A DNA stretch of 64,000 bases from Pseudanabaena mucicola str. Chao 1806 (lineage in GTDB: Bacteria > Cyanobacteriota > Cyanobacteriia > Pseudanabaenales > Pseudanabaenaceae). Under the pieces are notes generated by a model. The model did not search any database. It saw nothing but the letters and a program-made list of their open reading frames with translations, and was not told the origin of the DNA. Positions 33,006 through 42,459 of the stretch are shown in pieces. The position numbers were made by a program, and so were the translations under genes. Where the stretch lies: contig NZ_CP097329.1 in NCBI RefSeq assembly GCF_030323025.1, positions 1,457,001-1,521,000 of the forward strand. The letters run 5' to 3'. Each line of letters starts with the position of its first letter. Position 1 is the first letter of the stretch.

Positions 33006-33839
33006 TTACCATTGTCGAGGATCAAGTTGATAGTATCTTTGGAGGAGTTCGTAAAGAGAAGAATGATGTTGATATAGCTGTTTCGGCTTCTCAAAGAAGG
33101 TTTCGGTGACGACCGCGAAAAACTCCGCAGGATTGGTTGCGCCGTAACTATCAATTATTGTCTTGTGCTGACGTTCCACTTGATCGCATAGTTGCAGATA
33201 ATCTGTAGTCATCACCTTTGCCCACAATGCATAATCTAGTGTCCTTGGCAAAATCGGCACGCCTTCCGCACGTCCATACTCTTGATCGTGTTGATGAGCA
33301 AATTCGTGCAGGATGACGTTATGCCCATCTTGCCAATTACGTAAATCCTGTTGAATCTGTTCCCATGAGAGAATGATTTGATCCTGCGTCCATGACTCTC
33401 CCAACCTCGCGACAAGTCTTTCTTCGACAATATAGTGATCTCTCATGACTATCTCATTGACAATATAGGCATGGGGATAAATCAGAATAGAACGCAGATT
33501 AGGGAAATAGGTTTTGCGATCGCCAAATAGTAACAAACAGGCGATCGCCGCAATAGTAACGCGCATCTCCTCAGTGACTTGCAAACCCATACAGCCGATG
33601 AATTGCTTTTCCTTGAGAAACACCTGAACATAACCTTGGAGTTGCTTTTGCTGGTGAATCTCCAGACTGTGATAAATAGCCAAATTGCTCTCAATAATAT
33701 TTAACCAATGTCTAGGCACAGGCTTTGCCATAAGGCGATCGCGTTGCCATTTTACCCATAATGGATAAATGAGGATCGCTATAGCGATCACACTGACAAC
33801 CACAGAAAAAATAATTGCAAAAAACTGGGCAGAAGTCAT
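33006..33839 (-). CDS. mtfA: MtfA-family zinc peptidase
   Basis: A 277-residue protein. An N-terminal membrane anchor (FFAIIFSVVVSVIAIAILIY) is followed by the M90 peptidase domain. VILHEFAHQHDQ supplies the HExxH-like zinc ligands, and AEFFAVVTETFFEKP has the downstream Glu. In E. coli MtfA cleaves peptides and is modulated by the Mlc repressor; no Mlc or sugar-uptake gene is nearby, so the role here is open. It is divergent from gyrA with repeat copy E between them. Confidence 0.85.
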   Translation of the reverse strand: MTSAQFFAIIFSVVVSVIAIAILIYPLWVKWQRDRLMAKPVPRHWLNIIESNLAIYHSLEIHQQKQLQGYVQVFLKEKQFIGCMGLQVTEEMRVTIAAIACLLLFGDRKTYFPNLRSILIYPHAYIVNEIVMRDHYIVEERLVARLGESWTQDQIILSWEQIQQDLRNWQDGHNVILHEFAHQHDQEYGRAEGVPILPRTLDYALWAKVMTTDYLQLCDQVERQHKTIIDSYGATNPAEFFAVVTETFFEKPKQLYQHHSSLYELLQRYYQLDPRQW

Positions 33840-33855
33840 GGTATGTCAAGTATAT

Positions 33856-33958
33856 TAAGTAGCCCAACTTAATTAAAACCCAAACCGAGGGATTGTTGAG
33901 CCCGCTAAGCGGGCTCAACAATCCCTCAGTTTTTAGTTTACTTATGTCTAGCTACTTA
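33856..33958. repeat. TAAGTAGCT hairpin repeat, copy E (103 bp)
   Basis: The ends match the family, but the hairpin arms are replaced: GAGGGATTGTTGAGCCCGC pairs perfectly with GCGGGCTCAACAATCCCTC. Nearly every arm change relative to copy A is matched in the opposite arm. Confidence 0.88.
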
Positions 33959-34043
33959 ATGCCTTTATAAACCCCTATTGCTTGATTTTGCTGTTACATT
34001 GTTTTTGTTATCGTGGTTTTCATGTACAGCATTCGTAGATTTT

Positions 34044-36761
34044 ATGGCAAAGCAAGGGCAGCAACAGCTAGATTTTTGGTCGCAGTCAGATGGGGGGAAT
34101 ATCATCTCGACTTCATTACATACGGAAATGCAGCGATCTTACCTTGAGTACGCCATGAGCGTAATCGTTGGTCGCGCTTTGCCTGATGCCCGTGATGGAC
34201 TCAAACCTGTGCATCGTCGCATTATCTACGCAATGCATGAGTTAGGACTCTTGCCTGATCGCCCTTTTCGGAAATGTGCCCGTGTAGTGGGAGATGTCTT
34301 AGGTAAATATCATCCCCACGGTGATCAATCGGTTTACGATGCCCTTGTACGTTTAGTGCAAGACTTCTCTAGTCGTTATCCCTTGCTAGCGGGACATGGC
34401 AACTTCGGCTCGGTGGACAATGACCCTGCGGCGGCGATGCGTTATACCGAATGTCGTCTAGCCTCAATTGGCAACGAAGCGCTACTAGGGGAAATTGAGG
34501 AAGAAGTTGTTGATTTTGTCGATAACTTTGATGGCTCCGAACAGGAACCTGCTGTATTGCCAGCTCAATTGCCAATGCTATTGCTTAACGGCGCTACGGG
34601 GATCGCTGTGGGCATGGCAACAAATATTCCACCCCATAATTTGAGTGAAGTTATTGATGGCGCGATCGCTCTGATCGACAATCCCAATTTACCTGACGAT
34701 GATTTGCTCAAACTGATTCCTGCGCCCGACTTTCCCACAGGTGGAATCATTATGAATGTGGAGGGTGTGCGCGAGGCATATCTAACAGGTAAAGGAAGTG
34801 TGACTATTCGCGGGGTTGCTTCCGTGGAACAGTTAGGTGGCAAAGGCACAGGCAAGCGCCAAAAACAAGCGATTATCGTCACCGAGTTGCCCTACCAAGT
34901 GAATAAATCGGCATGGATCGAGAAAATTGCTGAATTGGTGAATAACAATAAAATTGAGGGTATTTCTGATATTCGCGATGAAAGCGATCGCCGAGGAATG
35001 CGCGTTGTCATTGAACTGAAAAAGGATGTTGTTCCCGCCGTAGTTATCGATCAACTTTATCGCCAAACTGCCTTGCAATCTAATTTTGGTGTCATTTTGC
35101 TGGCGTTGAAAGGTTCTCAACCCAAGCAGATGACTTTGCGGGAGTTATTGCAAGAGTTTCTGGGATTTCGCGAAGAGACTTTATCGAAGCGCTTCCGTTA
35201 TGAACTCAAGAAGGCGCAGGAAAAATCCCATTTACTGGAAGGGTTAGTACTAGTTCTGCAAGATCTTGATCGACTAATTAGAATTCTCCGATTTGCCAAT
35301 AATAGCAACCTTGCCAAAACCGATCTGCAAACGGAATTTACCCTTTCTGAAACCCAAGCAGAAGCAATTCTCTCGATGCCTTTGCGCCGTATCACTGCCA
35401 TTGAGCAACAAAAGATCCGCGAAGACTTAGATGCATTGCAACAACAGATTGCCAAGTTAGAAAAATTGCTCAGTGATCGCCGTGAGTTAATGAAATTCCT
35501 CAAAAAAGAATTACGCGATCATAAAAAACGCCATAGCGATCCGCGCAGAACCCATTTAGCATGGCAACTATTAGAAAATCATCAAAATGCGACGCAAAAT
35601 GCTGTTGATATTGAGGTTACTGCTGAAATTAGTGAACCGCCTAAGCCCAAAGGCAAAAAAGGTGATCGCTCTATTCAGCAAACCATAGAGACTGAACAAG
35701 TTGGACGAGTTATCGAGAAAGCTCCAGAGAAAAAATATCGTGCCACTAATACCAAACAATCTCAACCCATTGAAGTTCCGCTTATCTCCCTATCTACGGA
35801 GCTAAATATTCCTATTGCCGAGCCACAAGATATCACGGTGCAACTTACATATAAGGGCTATATCAAGAGTTTTGAAAATGGCAAAGCTCCTCAATTGCTG
35901 GATTTGCACGATGATGTAACGATCGCTTCCTATGACACTCGTAGCGATCGCGAAATGGTGGTATTAACCAATTCGGGCAAAGCCTTCCCCCTAGCTCTAG
36001 CCAACGTTCCCACCGTCAAAGGTAAAGGCAGAGGCACACCACTAATTACGCTGTTACCAGATAGCAGCGAGAGTCTTGTTTCGCAATTTGTCTGGGAAAA
36101 AAATCCTGAATCAACAGAAGGGCTGGTTCTCCTATCCAGTCAAGGCAAAATCAAGCGATCGCCTCTTGCGGAATTTGCTGATATGACTGCTCGTGGTTTA
36201 ATTGCCGTCAAATTTAAAGAAGATGATGCTCTATTCTGGGCTGATGTGGTGAGTTTAGATCAGGAATTAGCGATCGCCACTTCCGCAGGTCGCATCCTCC
36301 GATTCAAAGCCGATGAAACCCAAATTCCCACGGTTGGACGCGCCGCCGCAGGCAATATCGCTTTACGTTTAGGCAGTACAGAAACCCAGATCGGTGTATC
36401 TATATTAGATCTTACTAAATATCCAAGTTCAGAACTTATCCTCATCACTGCCGAAGGTTTCGCTAAGCGTATTGCCGCCACCAATATCAGGGCTGCCGTG
36501 CGCGGAGCGATTGGTGCTCAATGTTTCAAATTTCCTTCGCGTACCGATAAATTAGTCAGTATGGCAGCGATCGCCAATCCACGATTAGATTTACCCGTAA
36601 CATTCCTGATCGGTCAAGATCATGACCTTGGCTTACGCACCGTGCAAATGCCATTAGGTGCTATTCCCCTAGAGTTGCCCAATAGTCAAGGACGCTCAAT
36701 ATTTGCAGGCGAAAGTGACCTCGTGCGATCTGAAAGAGTAATTCGCGTAGTAACAGCCTAA
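34044..36761 (+). CDS. gyrA: DNA gyrase subunit A (type IIA topoisomerase A subunit)
   Basis: A 905-residue protein from ATG 34044 (an in-frame ATG at 33978 would add 22 hydrophobic residues not found in the family). [20 protein letters not shown] and [18 protein letters not shown] open the breakage-reunion domain, and [14 protein letters not shown] near residue 132 holds the DNA-linking Tyr. The tower and coiled coil follow. A Lys/Pro-rich linker (about 530-590) leads to C-terminal beta-pinwheel blades ([34 protein letters not shown]). Cyanobacteria usually have two A-type subunits. The poorly conserved GyrA-box in the CTD leaves a ParC-like role possible. It introduces negative supercoils with GyrB, which is not in this window. 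Confidence 0.88.
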   Translation: MAKQGQQQLDFWSQSDGGNIISTSLHTEMQRSYLEYAMSVIVGRALPDARDGLKPVHRRIIYAMHELGLLPDRPFRKCARVVGDVLGKYHPHGDQSVYDALVRLVQDFSSRYPLLAGHGNFGSVDNDPAAAMRYTECRLASIGNEALLGEIEEEVVDFVDNFDGSEQEPAVLPAQLPMLLLNGATGIAVGMATNIPPHNLSEVIDGAIALIDNPNLPDDDLLKLIPAPDFPTGGIIMNVEGVREAYLTGKGSVTIRGVASVEQLGGKGTGKRQKQAIIVTELPYQVNKSAWIEKIAELVNNNKIEGISDIRDESDRRGMRVVIELKKDVVPAVVIDQLYRQTALQSNFGVILLALKGSQPKQMTLRELLQEFLGFREETLSKRFRYELKKAQEKSHLLEGLVLVLQDLDRLIRILRFANNSNLAKTDLQTEFTLSETQAEAILSMPLRRITAIEQQKIREDLDALQQQIAKLEKLLSDRRELMKFLKKELRDHKKRHSDPRRTHLAWQLLENHQNATQNAVDIEVTAEISEPPKPKGKKGDRSIQQTIETEQVGRVIEKAPEKKYRATNTKQSQPIEVPLISLSTELNIPIAEPQDITVQLTYKGYIKSFENGKAPQLLDLHDDVTIASYDTRSDREMVVLTNSGKAFPLALANVPTVKGKGRGTPLITLLPDSSESLVSQFVWEKNPESTEGLVLLSSQGKIKRSPLAEFADMTARGLIAVKFKEDDALFWADVVSLDQELAIATSAGRILRFKADETQIPTVGRAAAGNIALRLGSTETQIGVSILDLTKYPSSELILITAEGFAKRIAATNIRAAVRGAIGAQCFKFPSRTDKLVSMAAIANPRLDLPVTFLIGQDHDLGLRTVQMPLGAIPLELPNSQGRSIFAGESDLVRSERVIRVVTA

Positions 36762-36764
36762 ACT

Positions 36765-36911
36765 AACGTCAGTTCGGGTTAAGCTGGCAAATTTTAAAAG
36801 CCCAAAAGTAAAAGCCTTGCTAAGCAAGGCTTTTACTTTTGGGCTTTGAGAGAGGGTTTGCTACGCAAACCCTCTCTCAAAGCCCGTTTCAAATTATCCC
36901 GAACTCGCGTT
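36765..36911. repeat. 147-bp element with AGTTCGGG inverted ends and two competing hairpins
   Basis: Inverted ends AACGTCAGTTCGGGTTAA and the complement AACGCGAGTTCGGGATAA bound the element. Inside, AAAGCCCAAAAGTAAAAGCC (stem 36796-36820 with 36824-36847) and GGGCTTTGAGAGAGGGTTTG (stem 36841-36861 with 36865-36885) are two perfect long hairpins. They share the GGGCTTT segment 36841-36847, so they are mutually exclusive at that point. The element begins four bases after the gyrA stop. Confidence 0.8.
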
Positions 36912-36919
36912 AAAAAGCA

Positions 36920-36951
36920 TTAAAAAGCCCTGCTGATGCAGGGCTTTTTAA
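36920..36951. terminator. Terminator between gyrA and tRNA-Leu
   Basis: TTAAAAAGCCCTGC pairs perfectly with GCAGGGCTTTTTAA around TGAT. It can serve gyrA (+) and the tRNA gene (-). Confidence 0.9.
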
Positions 36952-36964
36952 TAAGGTTATGAAA

Positions 36965-37047
36965 TGGGGGTGAAGGGACTTGAACCCTTACGACCTTGCG
37001 GTCAACGGATTTTAAGTCCGTAGCGTCTACCATTCCGCCACACCCCC
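36965..37047 (-). tRNA. trnL-UAA: tRNA-Leu (anticodon UAA), intronless
   Basis: An 83-base gene. The acceptor stem is GGGGGTG/CACCCCC and the anticodon stem is ACGGA/TCCGT with loop CTTAAAA, giving anticodon TAA (reads UUA). There is a class II variable arm (GACCGCAAGGTC-type stem) and a T arm AAGGG-TTCAAGT-CCCTT. The 3' CCA is not encoded. The anticodon loop is continuous, without the group I intron found at this exact tRNA in many cyanobacteria and plastids. Confidence 0.95.
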
Positions 37048-37135
37048 GAAAGGATTTGTTATTCTAACCCGAAACGTGTAACTTTTTGATCAAATTTTTC
37101 AAAAAATGATTGCAACGCTTCGTAAAGTTATCATT

Positions 37136-38062
37136 TTAGGCTTTGTGCTTGGCTACAGACCTGCCTAGGCTGCGGTAATAGGTTGTACCAATGATCGCAA
37201 AAAAAGCGACATAGGCGATCGCCTGTACTAAATACAGCTTATCGGTATAGCCAAAGAGAGAACTGAGAATTACCCCCGGAAATTTCTCGGCAGGTAATAC
37301 TTTGCTCGTATTCCAGACCATATTGCCGAGGATGCAGGAATGCTCACGGGCAAAATGCTCATAAAAGAAGCAGATGGACTCGGATTTGCGATCGCTTTGA
37401 GAGAGAATTCGTAACGCCGTATCGAAATGTCCAAGTGCGGAAATGACTAAACCTGAGACAATCGCAAGGAGCATAAAGCCCATAATTTTGAAGAAGGCGC
37501 GGATATTAATTTGGATACCAAATTTAAATAATCCGATCGCGATCGCGGTGGCGGCTAGGATGCCACTGACGGCTCCGAGGGCAGGCATCAATCCTTCTTG
37601 GAATTTGGCGGAAATAAATAGAACGACTTCAAACCCTTCGCGCAAAATCGCAAATAAAATCAGTCCGAAAATACCTAAGCCTGCTTTTTTGCCTTTACCT
37701 AAAACGCTATTTAATGAGCCTTCAATTTCTCCCTTCATGGCGCGGCTCTGTTTGGTCATCCAGATCAACATCCATGTCAACATCGCGATCGCTGCAAGAC
37801 TAAAGACACCTTCGAGCAATGGCTCAAATACTGCCGATAGTTCAGGATTACTTGTACCGATGCTTTGCATGAACCAATTAAAGATGATGCCAACGATCGC
37901 GCTAATTACGAGTCCCATGCCGATACCTGCAAAGACCCATTTATTCAGATGCGATCGCCTAGCGCGTTTGAGATATGCCATGACGATGCCAATGACGAGG
38001 GCAGCTTCGACACCTTCGCGCAGGGTAATTACAAAAGTTGGCAGAGTTAAACTGATGTCCAT
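37136..38062 (-). CDS. FTR1-family high-affinity iron permease
   Basis: A 308-residue, seven-helix permease. The two REGxE iron-binding motifs are present: VITLREGVEAALVIGIVMAY near the N-terminus and AILREGFEVVLFISA near residue 150. In yeast and bacteria FTR1/EfeU moves Fe(III) delivered by a ferroxidase. The upstream genes on the same strand encode an HhH lipoprotein (71-base gap) and a multicopper oxidase, which fits a complete oxidase-permease uptake unit. Start ATG 38062 gives MDISLTLPTFVITLREG; the longer frame is out of family. Confidence 0.88.
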   Translation of the reverse strand: MDISLTLPTFVITLREGVEAALVIGIVMAYLKRARRSHLNKWVFAGIGMGLVISAIVGIIFNWFMQSIGTSNPELSAVFEPLLEGVFSLAAIAMLTWMLIWMTKQSRAMKGEIEGSLNSVLGKGKKAGLGIFGLILFAILREGFEVVLFISAKFQEGLMPALGAVSGILAATAIAIGLFKFGIQINIRAFFKIMGFMLLAIVSGLVISALGHFDTALRILSQSDRKSESICFFYEHFAREHSCILGNMVWNTSKVLPAEKFPGVILSSLFGYTDKLYLVQAIAYVAFFAIIGTTYYRSLGRSVAKHKA

Positions 38063-38133
38063 AAAGTTTTTAGATAAAAATTTATATGGGTAATGGCGGC
38101 GCAAAGCGCCGCCATTACCCAAAGAAAAGGGGG

Positions 38134-39210
38134 TTAGGATTTTGCGTAAACTTTGGTAGCGGCTTGTTCGTTGCCTTTAATTAATTCAGCCATAGCTGCA
38201 ACGGAAAGCACTGGTTTTTCGGGGGCGATCGCACTGGGATATGCCGACTTGAGTTTGTCTAAACTTGCTGTAAATTGTTGGTGCACATCAGGATGTTGCT
38301 TTTCCATCGTAGAGGCGATGCTCTTGTATAACTGTTCCACATAAATAGTGAAACCTCGCGAGTCCTGATACTCGATGATTTCTTTGATTTTGTCATTGGC
38401 GATCGCTGCTCGATATTCTGTACCCGCCGTATCCAGAATTGCATTAATCACTTGCAGCGCAAACTTCGGTGATTGACGCTGAGTTTCAGGAATGGCAGCG
38501 ATCGCACTATCGATGCTAGCCATTGCCTCATTATATTTCGCAGCAATACTAGGATCGTTGGGCTTGGACTTGACCAACTGCTGCAAGTCCATCAATGGCT
38601 GTTTAAATTCTTTGACTTTGCGTTCTTTGAGTTGACCTTCCACATCTGCATAAATTTCTTCGACAGGATGCTCAATATGGGGAAGCGCCTGATCAGGCTT
38701 TTGAACATCTAGTAATTCCTTCGCCACAATCATGTGACCCTTCATCAAACCTAGTTTAGTTAAATAATCAACATCCTTAGCTTCACCAGTTAACTCCACG
38801 GTTTCTGTCCCAACCATATCTTTGATTTGGGCAAACTGTTCCACCGTGACCACCTTCTTTGTCACCAAATCTTCCACTTTCGTATAGGGACGCGCCGCCT
38901 GAATCTTATTAGACAAACCCGCAATTCCTAACTTCGCTTCCACTTTATCTAGTTCCGACAAAATCGCTTCGTTGATATTGATTTTGGCTTTGTTATGACT
39001 AGCCCCCATGCCATCTTTAGCCATTCCCGTTTTGGGTTCAGTTTTGGACTCAATGGTTGCAGGATTAGGAGATTTGATCGCTTGCGGCTCGTTGCTACAT
39101 GCTGCGATCGCGATCGCACTCACTAATGACAGCGTAAACAATAGGAAAAAGGCTTTGCTTTTGACTAGAGCTTTTAAGGATTGTCTAAGGAAAGAAATAA
39201 TTGCGGACAT
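38134..39210 (-). CDS. Lipoprotein with helix-hairpin-helix domain, iron-uptake associated
   Basis: A 358-residue protein. The N-terminal signal AFFLLFTLSLVSAIAIAACS ends in a lipobox-like Cys. A ComEA-type HhH region (ININEAILSELDKVEAKLGI, ARPYTKVEDLVTKKVVTVEQ) follows, then an all-helical C-terminal domain (ADVEGQLKERKVKEFKQPLM, IEYQDSRGFTIYVEQLYKSI). The helical part resembles periplasmic imelysin/EfeO-like partners of FTR1 permeases, so it may bind iron near the permease. That is inferred mostly from position. The start at 39210 is preferred over 39267. Confidence 0.7.
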   Translation of the reverse strand: MSAIISFLRQSLKALVKSKAFFLLFTLSLVSAIAIAACSNEPQAIKSPNPATIESKTEPKTGMAKDGMGASHNKAKININEAILSELDKVEAKLGIAGLSNKIQAARPYTKVEDLVTKKVVTVEQFAQIKDMVGTETVELTGEAKDVDYLTKLGLMKGHMIVAKELLDVQKPDQALPHIEHPVEEIYADVEGQLKERKVKEFKQPLMDLQQLVKSKPNDPSIAAKYNEAMASIDSAIAAIPETQRQSPKFALQVINAILDTAGTEYRAAIANDKIKEIIEYQDSRGFTIYVEQLYKSIASTMEKQHPDVHQQFTASLDKLKSAYPSAIAPEKPVLSVAAMAELIKGNEQAATKVYAKS

Positions 39211-39367
39211 GAAGGTAACTAAGGAATGTGATAAGGAATGTAATTTCGATAGGTATAGATAATGCAACTAATTTGCAATAACTGATTTAACCCTATTAGA
39301 GCATAATCTTGCAAGTAATTCTCAATAAATGTTCAATTTGCCTCTACTGATAGGAGAAGCAAATTAC

Positions 39368-40375
39368 TTAGCTGGCGACAACATCAAATAAGCCCATACA
39401 ACCTGCCTCAGCGATCGCATCTTGGTGCGGATGAAACATATATTTGCCCGTGAAGCGATATTGCAACTCTAAAATATGTCTCTCCGCTGTCCCCATCGTG
39501 ATCACATCCGTTTCCTCGGTTGGAGTCATGGTGCGTCCTGTGCGATAGACCTGAAACATATTTGCATGGACATGGAAGGTCGCGACAGGATCACCCTCAA
39601 TCATATTCAAGACATAGAGACGCAATAGTTGATTTTGCTGTACCGCGATGGGTTGCTGCATATAGAAATGGGGCAACCCATTAAAGGCGTACATTTCATT
39701 ACGTCCATCCCCATCAATGTCATAGCCACCCATGATCAGCACGATTTCATCCGCAGGAGGTCGCGGCGTGGGTGGATCGACGATAAACATGCCGTACAAA
39801 CCTTTGCCAATATGCCTTGCCACAGGTGCAACATGGCAATGATACAAATGCACACCGTAGGGCTTCGCATCAAATTCATAAATTGTGGCTGCGCCATTGC
39901 GAATTGGATTGACTCCATCCATTGGGGAGGGATGTTCGCCGTGAAAGTGCAATGAATGGGCATGTCCTGCCTGATTGGAAAAAGCAATCCGCACGCGATC
40001 GCCTTCCGTTGCTCTTAAGGTCGGACCAGGAACGCGATCGTTCACATTCCAAGTAATGAAGTCCGTTGAGGCATTTAATTTAACTGTTTTGCTTTTGGCG
40101 GTTAGCTCAAACTCACGCACCGTCCTCCCATTTTCTTGGCTCACTTTGCCATAGTCAAACTCCCGCAAGGCAGCGATCGGATCGAGTCCACTAGTCTTAA
40201 TTCTGGCTTGAGCCGCCTCGTTGAGCGACATGGTGGGAATCACAATCTTTTTGGGTAAATTCTGATTATTTTCATGATTGCGATTTGCACCGATGGGACT
40301 ACAGGCGATCGCACCGCCAAGTAATCCGAAACCACCCAGCCCCAGTTCTAATATTTTTCTACGTTGACGATCCAT
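39368..40375 (-). CDS. Two-domain multicopper oxidase, probable ferroxidase
   Basis: A 335-residue exported cupredoxin protein. A Tat-like start (DRQRRKILELGLGGFGLLGG) precedes a Cys. Copper motifs are HSLHFHGEHPSPMDGV, HLYHCHVAPVARHIGKGLYG with Met after it (type 1 site in domain 1), ATFHVHANMFQVY, and KYMFHPHQDAIAEAG. The layout, with a type 1 centre in domain 1 and HxH pairs shared between domains, resembles two-domain laccases and nitrite reductases. Substrate is inferred as Fe(II) because FTR1 is downstream. Terminal oxidation to NO reduction is a less likely alternative. Confidence 0.82.
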   Translation of the reverse strand: MDRQRRKILELGLGGFGLLGGAIACSPIGANRNHENNQNLPKKIVIPTMSLNEAAQARIKTSGLDPIAALREFDYGKVSQENGRTVREFELTAKSKTVKLNASTDFITWNVNDRVPGPTLRATEGDRVRIAFSNQAGHAHSLHFHGEHPSPMDGVNPIRNGAATIYEFDAKPYGVHLYHCHVAPVARHIGKGLYGMFIVDPPTPRPPADEIVLIMGGYDIDGDGRNEMYAFNGLPHFYMQQPIAVQQNQLLRLYVLNMIEGDPVATFHVHANMFQVYRTGRTMTPTEETDVITMGTAERHILELQYRFTGKYMFHPHQDAIAEAGCMGLFDVVAS

Positions 40376-40489
40376 CAAGCCTACTTGCAAATAGTTCCTA
40401 TTTACCTTAGCAAAAAAATATTGCTTCCCATTGCTTTCGCAACTATTACCAGATTTGTGGTTTTGTAATTCTCATTTACTTCAAATCAT

Positions 40490-41929
40490 TTACTTCAAAA
40501 ATGCTGCAATTTTATCTGCTTCTTGAAGACTACGCTTAATGCAATCACCTAGTGAAACACCGCCAATAAAATTCGCGCTGACATATAGACCCTGCGACTT
40601 TTGCAATTCAGCTTCAATAGTGGCAAGACGCTCTAAATGTCCGATTTCATATTGAGGAATTGCTTTGTCCCACACATGCACAGCGATCGCCTTGGGTTCG
40701 GCTTTGGTATTAGGACGTAGTAGCGTTTTCTTGAGATCTTGATGTACCGCTTGCACGATCTCCGCTTCTGAAAGATTCGCTAACGCAGGATCGAGAGTGC
40801 CACCAATAAAGTTCAGCAATAATTGCCAACCCTCAGGGGCGCGTCCTGCAAATAGACTAGATGACCAAATTGTTCCAAGAGTTCTTACACCTTGCGTGCG
40901 GGGGATGAGATTACCGAATCCCCTCATGTCATAAGCAAATTCACTTTTGGGATAGGCAAGTACGGCACATGCCACGGTCGGATAGAAAATCTCGCTCAGT
41001 GCTTGGCTTGCAGCAGGTAAATAGCTCTGCAATAACTTGGCGCTCACATAGGCAGGAGTAGTCAAAACTACAGATCGCGATGTGATTGTTTCTGTACCCG
41101 TAGGCGTATCAAACTGAGAAACATAGATTTCGCATTGCTTTTCTATCGATCGCAAAGTCCATTGTTGTTTGACAGCCGTACCTTGATCTCTGAGTCTGGT
41201 TGCGATCGCTTCGGGCAGCATTTTAATGCCTTGGCGGAATGAACCTAGTTCGCCAGACTTCACCTTGGGAATATTCAGATCGTTCAGCTTTTGGGATTTG
41301 CGATCTTTTGCCGTCAGGATAGCTCCTGCGATCAAACCACCATAGTCATTCTCAAGACGGAAAATTTTAGAAAAAGCGGCTCTAGCACTGAGACGTTTGG
41401 GATCACCCGCATAGACTCCAGAGATAAAAGGTGCAACTAAGCGCTCCACTGCTTGCTTACCTAAGAGTCGCGAAAAAAACTGGTCAACAGATTCTTCTCC
41501 ACTCATGGCAGGACGCGCAAAACCTAATGCACCCAGAGCTAGTCGAATCTTGCCGCCCCAAGTAAGGATTTTGGAGGCGATCGCGCTAGGTGGACTCATC
41601 GGCAGTGCATTTAACTTGCCATTGAGAAATATAAATCGCGGCAACTTACCGTCAGCAAGTACCAATTCATCCTTGAGCCCTACCTGTACGGCTAGACGCA
41701 ATAACTCTGGTGATGGCTGAAAGCTATTGGGTCCCTCTTCCCAGAGATAGCCTTCATCATTACGGTTACTGGTGATTGCACCACCCACGCGATCTTGAGC
41801 TTCTGCAACTAAAACACGGTAATTTTTGGCAATCGCGAGTTCATGGGCGATCGCTAAACCAGAAATTCCTGCCCCAACGACAAGAACATCTAAGGATTGA
41901 TTAACTTCGGTGGTTTGGGCAGAAGTCAT
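40490..41929 (-). CDS. hemG: Protoporphyrinogen oxidase, HemY/PPO type
   Basis: A 479-residue FAD enzyme that oxidises protoporphyrinogen IX to protoporphyrin IX for heme and chlorophyll. The dinucleotide fold is VLVVGAGISGLAIAHELA, followed by DRVGGAITSNRNDEGYLWEE and GPNSFQPSPELLRL. The C-terminus ends SANFIGGVSLGDCIKRSLQ, the FAD-contact signature. This is the plant-like PPO form. ATG 41929 (MTSAQTTEV) is chosen because the longer frame from 41971 overlaps the DUF2811 gene. Confidence 0.9.
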   Translation of the reverse strand: MTSAQTTEVNQSLDVLVVGAGISGLAIAHELAIAKNYRVLVAEAQDRVGGAITSNRNDEGYLWEEGPNSFQPSPELLRLAVQVGLKDELVLADGKLPRFIFLNGKLNALPMSPPSAIASKILTWGGKIRLALGALGFARPAMSGEESVDQFFSRLLGKQAVERLVAPFISGVYAGDPKRLSARAAFSKIFRLENDYGGLIAGAILTAKDRKSQKLNDLNIPKVKSGELGSFRQGIKMLPEAIATRLRDQGTAVKQQWTLRSIEKQCEIYVSQFDTPTGTETITSRSVVLTTPAYVSAKLLQSYLPAASQALSEIFYPTVACAVLAYPKSEFAYDMRGFGNLIPRTQGVRTLGTIWSSSLFAGRAPEGWQLLLNFIGGTLDPALANLSEAEIVQAVHQDLKKTLLRPNTKAEPKAIAVHVWDKAIPQYEIGHLERLATIEAELQKSQGLYVSANFIGGVSLGDCIKRSLQEADKIAAFLK

Positions 41930-41945
41930 AGTGGAGGAGATTGAA

Positions 41946-42173
41946 CTAAACTGAGTAATGAAATAAGGCATTCAAATAGACTTTGGCGGTGCTGCGATAG
42001 CTATGGGATGAACCACTAAGGCGATCGCTACCTCCATTTTGCAGTAGGAACAATGACAAAGCAGCAGCAAATACGCGATCCTGATCCCAATCAGGGTGGG
42101 ATTCTAGATAATTTTTGAGAGTTTCGTGCAGTTCTTCAGGAATTTCGGCAAGGATGCTGACAGTTGTATTCAT
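41946..42173 (-). CDS. DUF2811 family protein
   Basis: A 75-residue cyanobacterial protein. VSILAEIPEELHETLKNYLE, HPDWDQDRVFAAALSLFLLQ and the C-terminal YRSTAKVYLNALFH match the small DUF2811 family of unknown role. It lies 16 bases upstream of the hemG start on the same strand, so co-transcription is likely. Confidence 0.82.
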   Translation of the reverse strand: MNTTVSILAEIPEELHETLKNYLESHPDWDQDRVFAAALSLFLLQNGGSDRLSGSSHSYRSTAKVYLNALFHYSV

Positions 42174-42459
42174 GCTGAAACCTCAACTTTTAAACAAGTT
42201 CTATAGAAATGATGCAACCATTTTTTAGAGGTCGGGACTTAATTGTGCGTTCAACTAGCAGATCTTGTCAACGTAACGAAGAGAGCAATACTAATGACAA
42301 ACAAACGAATCAAATTTGAAAGGATCAGTACTTTAACCTGTATTTATTTACATTTCTTCATTTGACTCAAGTTTCAAAAAGTTTTCCCAAGTGATTTCAT
42401 TCTCATATTAATGAATCCTTAACCAGCAAGGCAAAGACATCACCGTCAATAAAATCACC

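Noticed and set aside
33978-34043. Extended gyrA start with hydrophobic 22-residue prefix
   Set aside because: Family N-termini begin at MAKQG-like positions; the extension lies in the repeat-copy E spacer.
37443-38093. 216-codon frame antisense to the FTR1 permease
   Set aside because: Mirror of a well-supported membrane protein gene; composition reflects the opposite strand.
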